Positions 43,872-52,521 of a stretch of DNA of 64,000 nucleotides are shown here, one piece after another. The position numbers were made by a program, and so were the translations under genes. Source of the stretch: Alphaproteobacteria bacterium (GTDB lineage Bacteria; Pseudomonadota; Alphaproteobacteria; Rhizobiales; Hyphomicrobiaceae). Under the pieces are notes generated by a model. That model had not been told where the DNA came from, did no database searches, and saw only the letters and a program-made list of their open reading frames with translations. The first letter of the stretch is position 1; each line of letters begins with the position of its first letter. The stretch is from contig JAHJSN010000061.1 of NCBI GenBank assembly GCA_018830445.1, positions 1 to 64,000 on the forward strand, given 5' to 3'.

Positions 43872-45035
43872 ATGGGCGAAGTCATGCGTGCGATGGGCCT
43901 GATGAGCGGGACGTCGATGGACGGCATCGACGTGGCGCTGATCGAGACCGACGGGGAACGGGTCGTGACCCGCGTGGCTTCGGCGACGTACGCCTACGAT
44001 GTAGAGCTGAAGGCGCGGCTCGCAGTGGCCGTTGCGGAGGCGCGGGATTTGGCTGGCCGTAGCGAGCGGCCCGGCTCCCTGCGGGAGATCGAACGCCTTC
44101 TAAGCGAGCGCAATGCAGAGGCGGTCGAGAGATTTTTCGTAGACCAGGCTATCGAGCGAACATCCATCGATGTGATCGGCTACCATGGGCAGACCGTCCT
44201 GCACAGACCGCCAAGCGTTGCGGTTTTGACGACCGCGGCGGGCGTTCCCTACGACGAAAAGCATGTGGGGATGACTGTTCAGCTGGGTGACGGCGAGTTG
44301 CTGGCAAAGCTGACAGGACTGCGCGTGGTCTACGATCTGCGGGCGGACGATGTTGCGGCCGGAGGCCAGGGGGCGCCGCTTGCGCCGATCTACCATGCCG
44401 CGCTGGTGTCGGGATTGCCGCAGCGACCGGTGGCGGTGGTCAATATCGGCGGGGTCGCGAACGTTACCTTCGTCGGCCGCGATGGCCAGTTGCTGGCTTT
44501 CGACACCGGGCCGGGTTCGGCGCTTATCGACGATCACATGCTTGCGACGACGGGGCTTCATTGCGACGAGGATGGGGCGACGGCGGCCCGCGGAACGCCG
44601 GATGCGTCGGTGGTGAAGCAATTGCTGTCTGATGTCTATTTCACGCTTGTGCCGCCGAAGTCGCTCGATCGGGATGCGTTCTCGCGCGATCCGGTTTCGG
44701 GTCTGGGGCTGGAGGACGCCATCGCGACACTGACGTCATTCAGCGCCAAAGCGATTGCGCGGTCGCGCGAAGTGCTGCCGGAGGAGCCGCTGTTATGGAT
44801 TCTAACAGGTGGCGGCCGGCACAACCGCACGCTGGCGCGGATGGTTGCCGAAAGCGTCGAGAACGCCGTCGTGCCAGCCGAGGCTGCCGGGTTCGACGGG
44901 GATAGCGTCGAAGCCGAAGCCTGGGCTTATCTGGCGGTGCGTTCGCTGGCCGGGTTGCCGATTACTTTTCCAGGAACGACAGGGGTTGCGGCGCCGCTGA
45001 CGGGCGGTGTTCTGGCCACGCCTGACAGGTCCTGA
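43872..45035 (+). CDS. anmK: Anhydro-N-acetylmuramic acid kinase
   Basis: A 387-residue kinase recycling peptidoglycan: it cleaves and phosphorylates 1,6-anhydro-MurNAc to MurNAc-6-phosphate. The start RAMGLMSGTSMDGIDVALIETDG is the family signature. GYHGQTVLHRP, VVNIGGVANVTFV, DTGPGSALIDD and the phosphate segment LTGGGRHNRTL are all in place. ATG 43872 has GGGAG upstream. It is divergent from tyrS, an arrangement common in Rhizobiales. Confidence 0.96.
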   Translation: MGEVMRAMGLMSGTSMDGIDVALIETDGERVVTRVASATYAYDVELKARLAVAVAEARDLAGRSERPGSLREIERLLSERNAEAVERFFVDQAIERTSIDVIGYHGQTVLHRPPSVAVLTTAAGVPYDEKHVGMTVQLGDGELLAKLTGLRVVYDLRADDVAAGGQGAPLAPIYHAALVSGLPQRPVAVVNIGGVANVTFVGRDGQLLAFDTGPGSALIDDHMLATTGLHCDEDGATAARGTPDASVVKQLLSDVYFTLVPPKSLDRDAFSRDPVSGLGLEDAIATLTSFSAKAIARSREVLPEEPLLWILTGGGRHNRTLARMVAESVENAVVPAEAAGFDGDSVEAEAWAYLAVRSLAGLPITFPGTTGVAAPLTGGVLATPDRS

Positions 45036-45076
45036 GCCGGTCTCGGTGCAATTAGCAGCCGGCCGACCAGACCAGC

Positions 45077-45808
45077 CTATTCGTTTTCGTCGTCTTCGAT
45101 CTCTTCGCCGTCATCTTCCACGACCGGGGCGGCAATCGCCTTGGTCTTTTCCTTGGATTCGGATTCCTTGGCGGCCAGACGCGTGTCGAGATACGAACCG
45201 ACGCGGGAGGTCAATTCGTCCATCTTGCCTTCGAAGAAGTGGTTGGCGCCGGGCACGATTTCATGTTCGATTTTGATGCCGCGCTGGGTCTTGAGCTTGA
45301 CCGTCAGTTCGGCAACCGAACTCGAGGGAACGACGCGGTCCATGTCGCCGTTGATCATCAGGCCCGAGGAGGGACAGGGTGCGAGAAAAGAGAAGTCGTA
45401 GAGGTTCGATGGGGGTGCAACGCAGATGAAGCCTTCGGCTTCCGGGCGGCGCATAAGCAGCTGCATGGCAATCCAGGTGCCGAACGAGACGCCGGCGATC
45501 CAGCAGCTCTTGGCGTCAGGCTTGACGAGTTGCATCCAATCGAGCGCGCTTGCGGCGTCGGCGAGTTCGCCGGGGCCGCCGTCCCAGTAGCCCTGGCTGC
45601 GGCCGACCCCGCGGAAATTGAAGCGCAGCACGCAGAAGCCGCGCTCGGCGAAGGTATGGTAGAGGCTATAGACGACCTGATTGTTCATCGTGCCGCCGAA
45701 CTGCGGGTGGGGATGGAGGATCAGAGCGATCGGCGCGTCGGAGGCGGGCTCGTGATGATAACGGGCTTCGATGCGGCCAACCGGGCCATTCATGATCAGT
45801 TCGGGCAT
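45077..45808 (-). CDS. Alpha/beta hydrolase
   Basis: A 243-residue alpha/beta-hydrolase of the dienelactone-hydrolase-like COG2945 type. The segments ALILHPHPQFGGTMNNQVVYSLYHTFAERGFCVLRFNFRGVGRSQG, the nucleophile elbow GVSFG with Ser, and a C-terminal GANHFFEGK carrying the catalytic His are seen; the acid is likely in INGDMDRVVP. The tail (about 205-243) is highly charged and ends in acidic residues. Substrate unknown. Confidence 0.88.
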   Translation of the reverse strand: MPELIMNGPVGRIEARYHHEPASDAPIALILHPHPQFGGTMNNQVVYSLYHTFAERGFCVLRFNFRGVGRSQGYWDGGPGELADAASALDWMQLVKPDAKSCWIAGVSFGTWIAMQLLMRRPEAEGFICVAPPSNLYDFSFLAPCPSSGLMINGDMDRVVPSSSVAELTVKLKTQRGIKIEHEIVPGANHFFEGKMDELTSRVGSYLDTRLAAKESESKEKTKAIAAPVVEDDGEEIEDDENE

Positions 45809-46168
45809 TGGCTCTCGCTTGTCTCAGGTTCTGATTGTTGTCGGCTTTTGCCGGTCGGCGGTCGCTGCCGGTTTGAATTCAATGTGGCGCGATGCCGGTC
45901 ACGTTCAATGGTCATTGGACCGGCGCGCATAGCACCGCGCTCATTTCTCGGCTCGCAACTGCCCGCGTTGGTCGCTCGGGAATCGCAATCTGCCGAAGCA
46001 TTTGAAGTCCTGCCGGCTAATACTTGACTTCCTCGCTCGGAATTTACATATTCCGGCTAGTTTAGAATGGTTCGAAAAGAACGGCAGCTCTTCCCGAGGG
46101 TGGTGTCAGCCCACTGCGGACTGGCGTTCTTAGCATGAACTGCGTGGCTGAATGCAAGTGCTGAAGCA
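45809..46168. other. Long leader or intergenic region upstream of the Fe-S operon
   Basis: Part of a 524-bp gene-free space. It contains the candidate IscR site and promoter at 46020-46054. The leftward hydrolase promoter probably lies near 45809-45900. Confidence 0.4.
46020..46052 (+). promoter_or_regulatory. Candidate IscR-controlled promoter of the Fe-S operon
   Basis: The left half of the Escherichia coli type 1 IscR consensus, ATAxYYGACT, is matched at all ten positions by ATACTTGACT (46020-46029). The right half is weaker but keeps TCGG (46037-46040). TTGACT (46024-46029) and CATATT (46047-46052) are 17 bp apart and could be the -35 and -10, so IscR binding would cover the promoter. 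The distance to iscR is about 280 bp. Confidence 0.45.
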
Positions 46169-46232
46169 CTAGTGCTCCGACTCTGACATATGGTTCCCTG
46201 CCGGGGACCTGAATGTCAGCCAGGAACACTAG
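46169..46232. repeat. CTAG-terminated palindromic element, core type 1 (copy D, inverted)
   Basis: 64 bp with CTAG at both ends, the reverse complement of the copy at 3696-3759. It lies between the candidate promoter and the iscR start, so it would be transcribed as a hairpin in the operon leader if that promoter is real. Confidence 0.9.
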
Positions 46233-46332
46233 GGCGGAGCCGCAGAGGCAGTTTCGAAGCGGTTGGATCCATCAAGCGGAACCGCTCCTGGGGCAGGGTT
46301 TTGCGTAACGCCGGGCTGAGAAAGCGACACGA

Positions 46333-46794
46333 ATGGAGCTCAATACCAAGGGCCGGTACGCGGTAACGGCGATGGCCGATATCGCCAAATTCAGTGGCGA
46401 CGGGGCGGTGCCGCTGTCGGCGGTTGCCGAGCGCCAGCAGATTTCGCTTGCCTATCTGGAACAGATTTTCCTGCTGCTGCGCCGGGCGGAGCTTGTCGTC
46501 AGCGAACGCGGTCGTTCCGGTGGTTACCGGCTCAAGCGTCCGGCGGAAGAAATTTCGGTCGCCGAAATCATGCTGGCCGTCGAGGAACGTACCCGCATGA
46601 CGCGGTGCATGGATGAAGGTACCGGGTGCCTGGGCGAAGAGCGGTGCCTGACGCACTCCCTATGGGCGGCGCTGGGTGCACATATCGCCGGTTTCCTGGC
46701 GCAAGTGACGCTGCGCGATGTGGCAGATGGTGCCTGCGTGGGCAAGTTGTCGGCAGGTCCGGTCGCGGTAGAACATGAAAGGGCGGTGACGTGA
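46333..46794 (+). CDS. iscR: Rrf2/IscR-family Fe-S regulator
   Basis: A 153-residue winged-helix regulator. The N-terminal DNA-binding domain starts MELNTKGRYAVTAMADIA and continues through LSAVAERQQISLAYLEQIFLLLRRAELVVSERGRSGGYRL. The [2Fe-2S] ligands are Cys92, Cys99 and Cys105 with His108, the classical IscR spacing. It senses Fe-S status and controls the downstream operon. The stop overlaps the GTG of the next gene. A short variable tail follows the Cys cluster. Confidence 0.95.
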   Translation: MELNTKGRYAVTAMADIAKFSGDGAVPLSAVAERQQISLAYLEQIFLLLRRAELVVSERGRSGGYRLKRPAEEISVAEIMLAVEERTRMTRCMDEGTGCLGEERCLTHSLWAALGAHIAGFLAQVTLRDVADGACVGKLSAGPVAVEHERAVT

Positions 46795-47948
46795 GTAAAT
46801 CTGCCGCAGATCGCGTTTTTCTCGACCATAATGCGACCTCGCCGCTGCGGCCCGAGGCGCGCGCTGGCGTTGTCGGGGCGCTTGGGCTCGCGGGTAACGC
46901 TTCCTCGGTGCATGCCGAAGGACGCCGGGCGCGCGGCCTCATCGAGGATGCCCGCGCGGCGGTGGCCAGCCTGGTTGGGGCGAAGTTGCGAAACGTGATC
47001 TTCACGAGCGGTGCGAGCGAGTCCAACAACACGGTGATTGCGCAGCCGCGCTGGGCGCATGTCGCAGTGTCAGCGGTCGAGCATCCTTCGGTGATCGAGC
47101 CGGCGAAGCGGCTTGGTGGCGATTTGTTTACGGCGCTGCCGGTGCAGAGTGACGGTCAGATCGATCTGGAGTTCCTGCGAGGCTGGCTTGAGCGACCGTG
47201 CGACGGCGACCGGCTGGTGTCCGTGCAGTGGGCGAATGGCGAAACCGGAATTTTGCAGCCGGTGCAGGAAGTTGCCGATCTGGTTGCCGATCATGGAGCG
47301 TTCCTGCATGTCGATGCCGTTCAGGCGGCGGGACGGGTCGAAATCGATGCTCTAAAGCTCGATGCGGCCTTTATCACGCTATCGTCCCATAAGATCGGCG
47401 GTCCGCAGGGGATTGGGGCGATCATACAAGGACGCGGCGGTGAACTGCGCCGGCCTTTGAGTGTCGGCGGCGGGCAGGAGAACCGGCTGAGGGCGGGTAC
47501 GGAAAATGTCGCAGGATGTGCAGGCTTCGGAGCGGCGTCGCTGGTCGCTGCGAAGGAGGCCCGCGATCAGGCCCGGATCAGGGCGTTGCGCGACCGGCTG
47601 GAAGCCGAGGTCAAGGCGATGACGCCGGGAGCGGTGGTGATCGGGGAAGATTCGTTGCGGCTGGCGAACACTTCGGCGATAGCGCTCGCGGGGAAGAAGG
47701 CGGAAACGTCCGTGATCGCCTTCGACCTTGCCGGGATAGCCATCAGCGCCGGGTCGGCCTGTTCGTCGGGCAAGGTTGCCCGCAGTCACGTGCTTGCCGC
47801 CATGGGAATGGACGAAGCAATGACACAGTCGGCGTTGCGGGTCAGCCTGGGATGGTCGAGCAGTGACAACGACGTATCGCGTTTTCTCGAGGTCTGGGGA
47901 ACCGTGATGAAGAAGAATTCCGTGGGCATCGCCGAGGCGATCGCCTGA
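46791..47948 (+). CDS. Cysteine desulfurase (NifS/IscS-like)
   Basis: A 385-residue class V PLP aminotransferase supplying sulfur from cysteine. The N-terminus is VFLDHNATSPLRPEA. The PLP Lys is Lys201 in SSHKIGGPQG, and the catalytic Cys is Cys324 in SAGSACSSGK, on the long loop typical of group I (IscS/NifS) desulfurases. It is a second desulfurase in this operon besides SufS. It starts with GTG overlapping the iscR stop and is followed by sufB after an 82-bp gap. In rhizobia it is usually annotated iscS, nifS or sufS2. Confidence 0.94.
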   Translation: MSKSAADRVFLDHNATSPLRPEARAGVVGALGLAGNASSVHAEGRRARGLIEDARAAVASLVGAKLRNVIFTSGASESNNTVIAQPRWAHVAVSAVEHPSVIEPAKRLGGDLFTALPVQSDGQIDLEFLRGWLERPCDGDRLVSVQWANGETGILQPVQEVADLVADHGAFLHVDAVQAAGRVEIDALKLDAAFITLSSHKIGGPQGIGAIIQGRGGELRRPLSVGGGQENRLRAGTENVAGCAGFGAASLVAAKEARDQARIRALRDRLEAEVKAMTPGAVVIGEDSLRLANTSAIALAGKKAETSVIAFDLAGIAISAGSACSSGKVARSHVLAAMGMDEAMTQSALRVSLGWSSSDNDVSRFLEVWGTVMKKNSVGIAEAIA

Positions 47949-48030
47949 GCGGATCGAACTGACAACAGCAGGTCACGGAGCGCAACGCTCTGCCGGCCGC
48001 TAAAGCTAAGACAAGGCAAAGGAGACCGGT

Positions 48031-49503
48031 ATGGCGGCAGTTGAGTCGACTATCGAGCAGGTCAAGCAGATCGACGTCGACAAGTACAAGTACGGCTTCG
48101 AAACCGATATCGAATCCGTGCGGGCCCCGAAGGGACTGGATGAAGATACGATCCGCTACATCTCGGCACGCAAGAGCGAGCCGGAATGGATGCTGCAGTG
48201 GCGGCTCGATGCCTATGAGCGCTGGCGGTCGATGACCGAGCCGACATGGGCGCGCGTGCATTATCCAAAGATCGATTTCGAGGACCTCTATTACTATTCG
48301 GCGCCAAAGAGCACCGAGGGTCCAAAGAGCCTCGATGAGGTCGATCCGGAACTGTTGAGGACATACGAGAAGCTCGGCATTCCGCTGCGCGAGCAGGCCG
48401 TGCTGGCGGGCGTGCAGGGCGCACCCAGGGTGGCGGTCGACGCGGTGTTCGACTCGGTGTCGGTGGTGACCACTTTCAAGGACGAACTGAAGAAGGCAGG
48501 TGTCATCTTCTGTTCGATTTCCGAAGCCGTGCGCGAGTATCCCGAACTGGTGCAGAAGTATCTGGGTTCGGTGGTGCCGAAGTCGGACAACTTCTACGCC
48601 TCACTCAATTCGGCGGTCTTTTCCGACGGATCGTTCGTCTACATTCCCGAGGGCGTGCGCTGCCCGATGGAGCTTTCGACCTACTTCCGCATCAACGACA
48701 TGCAGACCGGGCAGTTCGAACGTACCCTTATCGTCGCCGACAAGGGCAGCTATGTTTCGTATCTGGAAGGATGCACGGCGCCGATGCGCGACGAGAACCA
48801 GCTGCATGCGGCGGTCGTCGAACTCGTTGCGCTCGACGACGCGGAGATCAAGTATTCGACCGTGCAGAACTGGTATCCCGGCGACAAGGATGGCAAGGGC
48901 GGAATCTACAACTTCGTGACCAAGCGCGGCGACTGCCGCGGCGACCGTTCGAAAATTTCGTGGACGCAGGTGGAGACCGGATCGGCGATCACCTGGAAGT
49001 ATCCGTCCTGCATCCTGCGCGGCGACGATTCCCGCGGCGAATTCTATTCGATCGCCATCTCGAACGGGCGCCAGCAGGTCGACAGCGGCACCAAGATGAT
49101 CCACCTCGGCAAGAACACGTCGAGCCGCATCATTTCCAAGGGGATCGCGGCCGGCTACTCCGACAACACCTATCGCGGGCTCGTCTCGGCGCACCGCAAG
49201 GCAACGAATGCGCGCAACTTCACGCAGTGCGATTCACTTCTGATCGGCAACAACTGCGGTGCGCACACAGTGCCCTACATCGAAGCCAAGACGTCGACGG
49301 CGCACTTCGAACACGAGGCGACGACGTCGAAGATCTCGGACGACAAGCTGTTCTACTGCATGCAGCGCGGGCTTTCGGAAGAAGAGGCGGTGACGCTGAT
49401 CGTCAACGGCTTCGTGCGCGATGTGCTGCAACAGCTGCCGATGGAGTTCATGGCGGAGACGCAGAAGCTGATCGGCATCTCGCTTGAAGGTTCCGTGGGT
49501 TAA
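48031..49503 (+). CDS. sufB: Fe-S cluster assembly scaffold SufB
   Basis: A 490-residue SufB, core of the SufBC2D scaffold that builds [4Fe-4S] clusters. Typical segments are [58 protein letters not shown], and the C-terminal [24 protein letters not shown]. The Cys/Glu region around [18 protein letters not shown], implicated in cluster assembly, is intact. An AAGGAGA site precedes ATG 48031. Confidence 0.97.
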   Translation: MAAVESTIEQVKQIDVDKYKYGFETDIESVRAPKGLDEDTIRYISARKSEPEWMLQWRLDAYERWRSMTEPTWARVHYPKIDFEDLYYYSAPKSTEGPKSLDEVDPELLRTYEKLGIPLREQAVLAGVQGAPRVAVDAVFDSVSVVTTFKDELKKAGVIFCSISEAVREYPELVQKYLGSVVPKSDNFYASLNSAVFSDGSFVYIPEGVRCPMELSTYFRINDMQTGQFERTLIVADKGSYVSYLEGCTAPMRDENQLHAAVVELVALDDAEIKYSTVQNWYPGDKDGKGGIYNFVTKRGDCRGDRSKISWTQVETGSAITWKYPSCILRGDDSRGEFYSIAISNGRQQVDSGTKMIHLGKNTSSRIISKGIAAGYSDNTYRGLVSAHRKATNARNFTQCDSLLIGNNCGAHTVPYIEAKTSTAHFEHEATTSKISDDKLFYCMQRGLSEEEAVTLIVNGFVRDVLQQLPMEFMAETQKLIGISLEGSVG

Positions 49504-49519
49504 GGGAGCGGTTCGATCG

Positions 49520-49942
49520 ATGACGGATAGAACTGAACGCAATGCGGCGATCATTCGCCAGCTCGAGATCGAGGCGAACCTTTCCGCAGCGTCCTATATC
49601 GAGGATGTCGAGGAATTCCAGCGGCTGTACCGGCTGGAACGGATGCAGGACGTCGTGTTCGATCTTGCCGAGTGGATCGAGGAAGCAGGCGACGGCAAGC
49701 GGCTCGCGGATCTTGGTGTCGTGGTTGAAGATGACGATCAGGGTTTGCGTTTCAAGCAGGGTCGGCGAGCGATGGCCATCCTCCCGCGCGACGACATGAG
49801 CATCAGCGTCGGCGGCAAGGCATACTTTCCGGATGCCGACTGTCCGGTGCTCGACAAGGCTTTCTACGACGAAGTCATGTCCGGGGTGTTTGCCTGGGCG
49901 GACTTGGATGCGGACCGCAGGCCGAAACGGTGCGTCAAATGA
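49520..49942 (+). CDS. Conserved hypothetical protein of the suf operon
   Basis: A 140-residue soluble acidic protein starting at ATG 49520 with GGGAG upstream. No family recognised. It contains a helical ASYIEDVEEFQRLYRLERMQDVVFDLAEWIEE segment and a C-terminal DDDQGLRFKQGRRAMAIL, DDMSISVGGKAYFPD part. Its position between sufB and sufC suggests a link to Fe-S assembly, but nothing else supports a function. The stop overlaps the next gene (ATGA). Confidence 0.75.
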   Translation: MTDRTERNAAIIRQLEIEANLSAASYIEDVEEFQRLYRLERMQDVVFDLAEWIEEAGDGKRLADLGVVVEDDDQGLRFKQGRRAMAILPRDDMSISVGGKAYFPDADCPVLDKAFYDEVMSGVFAWADLDADRRPKRCVK

Positions 49943-50250
49943 CAAAAAAGGACGATGAATTCTGGTTCAAGCCGAAGCATCACGGCTATGGGGCTACTCC
50001 CAAGAACTGGAAGGGATGGCTGGCGACCGCCGCATTCGCGGTTTTCATTCCGCTATTGTCGGTGGCCTGGATTCTATCGCTGCAAGAGCAGCACCGGGCT
50101 CTGGGTGTGGTGATGCTGGTTTTTGCGGTCGGTTATCTCGTGTGGAGGTTCATCGAGTTTTCCCGGCGCAAGACGGATGGCGAATGGATGTGGCGCTGGA
50201 ACGGCCAGCCCTATCGAAAAATGCTCGACGACGAGAAGACGAGGGAATGA
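49939..50250 (+). CDS. Small two-span membrane protein of the suf operon
   Basis: A 103-residue protein with two hydrophobic spans (about 29-47 and 54-71). The N-terminus is KKDDEFWFKPKHHGYGATPKNWKGW and the C-terminus is basic, ending KTDGEWMWRWNGQPYRK. Homologues in other alphaproteobacteria, as far as I recall, are also small and unnamed. Coupled to the preceding gene by an ATGA overlap, and precedes sufC. Confidence 0.7.
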   Translation: MTKKDDEFWFKPKHHGYGATPKNWKGWLATAAFAVFIPLLSVAWILSLQEQHRALGVVMLVFAVGYLVWRFIEFSRRKTDGEWMWRWNGQPYRKMLDDEKTRE

Positions 50251-50309
50251 GCCTCATAAGAGGTCGAACAAGATAGATCAGAGTGATCGACTGCCTGGAG
50301 TTATCAAAA

Positions 50310-51065
50310 ATGCTGGAAATCAAGAATCTGCACGTGAAAATCGCCGAGGAGGACAAGCCGATCCTGAAGGGGATCGATCTCGTCGTGCCGAAAGGCGAAG
50401 TGCATGCGATCATGGGGCCGAACGGTTCGGGCAAGTCGACGCTTGCCTATGTGCTCGCGGGCCGGGACGACTATGAAGTCACCGACGGCGACATCCTGTG
50501 GAACGGGGAATCGATCCTCGAAATGGCCCCTGACGAGCGCGCGGCGTCTGGTGTGTTCCTGGCCTTCCAATACCCGATGGAAATCCCCGGCGTGGCGGGT
50601 CTCACATTCCTGCGCACGGCGGCCAACGCGGTGCGCCGCAAGCGCGGCAAGGAGGAGCTGACGACGCCGGAATTCATGAAGCTCGTCAAGCAGAAGGCGG
50701 GTGAACTCAATATCGATGTCGACATGCTGAAGCGGCCTGTCAATGTCGGTTTCTCGGGCGGCGAGAAGAAGCGTTCCGAAATTCTGCAGATGGCACTTCT
50801 GGAGCCGACGTTGTGTGTTCTCGACGAAACCGACTCCGGGCTCGACATCGATGCCTTGAAGGTGGTGTCGGATGGCGTCAATGCGCTGCGTTCTCCGGAG
50901 CGGGCAATGGTCGTGATCACACACTACCAGCGGCTGTTGAACCACATCGTGCCCGACAAGGTGCATGTGCTTGCGCACGGCAGGATCCAGCGGTCGGGCG
51001 GCAAGGAGCTGGCGCTCGAACTTGAGAAATCAGGTTATGCCGAATTCGGCGAGAAAGCCGCGTGA
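50310..51065 (+). CDS. sufC: Fe-S assembly ATPase SufC
   Basis: A 251-residue ABC-type ATPase without membrane domain, driving conformational change of SufB-SufD. Walker A is MGPNGSGKST, the signature is FSGGEKKRSEILQ and Walker B is CVLDETDSGLD, followed by the D-loop. ATG 50310 has TGGAG 9 nt upstream; a GTG at 50283 is less likely. It is read after two small genes and before sufD. Confidence 0.97.
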   Translation: MLEIKNLHVKIAEEDKPILKGIDLVVPKGEVHAIMGPNGSGKSTLAYVLAGRDDYEVTDGDILWNGESILEMAPDERAASGVFLAFQYPMEIPGVAGLTFLRTAANAVRRKRGKEELTTPEFMKLVKQKAGELNIDVDMLKRPVNVGFSGGEKKRSEILQMALLEPTLCVLDETDSGLDIDALKVVSDGVNALRSPERAMVVITHYQRLLNHIVPDKVHVLAHGRIQRSGGKELALELEKSGYAEFGEKAA

Positions 51066-51150
51066 GCGGCGTGGCCGGCCGCTCTTTGGGAACGGCTGGC
51101 AAAACGCCGGTGTATCGAAGTTTCGAAGACGACGCGCAGGAGGCGCGAAA

Positions 51151-52476
51151 ATGACCGTGGCAGTCATGAAAACGAAGGCGGAGCAATCGTTCGCCGAGGG
51201 CTTCAGCGAAGTGCAGGAGAAATTGCCGGGTTCGACGGCGGTGCGCGCGATACGCGAGGAAGCAGCGCAGCGGTTCGCGGAGCTCGGTCTGCCGCATCGG
51301 CGGATAGAAGAATGGAAGTACACCGATCTCAGGAACCAGGTGAAGGATGCCCTGCCACCGCGTTCCGGCGAAAAGGTGGCGATGACGATTGCCGACGTGA
51401 TCGTCGCGCTGGGGCCATTGGCCCATGTGGATGCGCACCGGGTCGTGTTCGTCAACGGTTCGCATCGGCCGGAGCTTTCGTCACCAGGTGGCCTTGCCGG
51501 CGTCAATATCCAGTCGCTCGCCTCGGCACTCGAAACAGCTGAAGGCGGCAATGCGGCCATCGCAGGTATCGCCAGTCAACACAGCGATGCGGTGATGGCG
51601 CTCAACACGGCCTATATGAGCGACGGCGCGGTTGTGCAGGTCGAGGCCGGTGCGGCTCTCGATAAGCCGCTGATGCTGGTCCATATCAGGGCGGGCAAGG
51701 CGCCTTGCTTCGCGGCCGTGCGCAATGTCATCGAGGTTGGTGCAAAGGCTTCGGCTCGCATTGTCGAAGCGTTCGTATCGCTTCCGGGGGCGGCGGGTGA
51801 TGGACAGATCAACACCGTCACCCAGGTGAATGTCGGCGAAGAAGCGGTGGTGACCCACGTCAAGGTTGCCGCCGACGCGGGCGAGGGCGTGACGCATCTG
51901 TCCAACTGGATGAGCCGGATTGCGAAGTCCGCCGAATATCGCGGCTTCCAGCTGACGCAGGGCGTCAATCTCGCGCGTAACCAGATCCGCATCGACTTCG
52001 ACGGCGAGGACGCCAAGCTCGACCTTTCAGGCGTGTTCCTGGGGCGCGGTTCCGACCACATCGATACGACGCTCGTCGTCGATCACGCGGTGCCTTCGTG
52101 CGAGAGCCGGGAGCTGTTCAAGGGCGTGCTGGATGGCAATGCGCGCGGCATCTTCCAGGGCAAGATCATCGTGCAGCAGGCCGCGCAAAAGACCGACGGC
52201 AAGCAGATGTCGCAGGCGCTGCTGTTGTCGGAGAATGCGGAGTTCGATTCCAAGCCCGAACTGGAGATATTTGCCGACGATGTGGTTTGCGGGCACGGAG
52301 CGACCTGCGCGGAGCTCGACAAGGACTTGATGTTCTATTGCCAATCGCGCGGTATTCCGGCTGAAATCGCCAAGGTTCTGCTGATCGAGTCGTTCATCGG
52401 CGAAGCCGTCGACCAGATCGACGACGAGGCGATCGGTGAAGCGGTGATGGCGTTTGCGCGGGGCTGGCTGTCATAA
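51151..52476 (+). CDS. sufD: Fe-S cluster assembly protein SufD
   Basis: A 441-residue SufD, the SufB paralogue completing the SufBC2D scaffold. FAELGLPHRRIEEWKYTDLR near the start, the beta-helical middle, and RIDFDGEDAKLDLSGVFLGRGSDHIDTTLVVDHAVPSCESRELFKGVLDG are diagnostic. The C-terminus has GHGATCAELDKDLMFYCQSRGIP and AKVLLIESFIGEAVD. The start is at 51151 with CAGGAGG upstream; the in-frame ORF further left is not part of the family. Confidence 0.96.
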   Translation: MTVAVMKTKAEQSFAEGFSEVQEKLPGSTAVRAIREEAAQRFAELGLPHRRIEEWKYTDLRNQVKDALPPRSGEKVAMTIADVIVALGPLAHVDAHRVVFVNGSHRPELSSPGGLAGVNIQSLASALETAEGGNAAIAGIASQHSDAVMALNTAYMSDGAVVQVEAGAALDKPLMLVHIRAGKAPCFAAVRNVIEVGAKASARIVEAFVSLPGAAGDGQINTVTQVNVGEEAVVTHVKVAADAGEGVTHLSNWMSRIAKSAEYRGFQLTQGVNLARNQIRIDFDGEDAKLDLSGVFLGRGSDHIDTTLVVDHAVPSCESRELFKGVLDGNARGIFQGKIIVQQAAQKTDGKQMSQALLLSENAEFDSKPELEIFADDVVCGHGATCAELDKDLMFYCQSRGIPAEIAKVLLIESFIGEAVDQIDDEAIGEAVMAFARGWLS

Positions 52477-52521
52477 CGGCTGATGGCCTAATATGCTTCA
52501 GCGGTAACTCTAGAGGACGAG

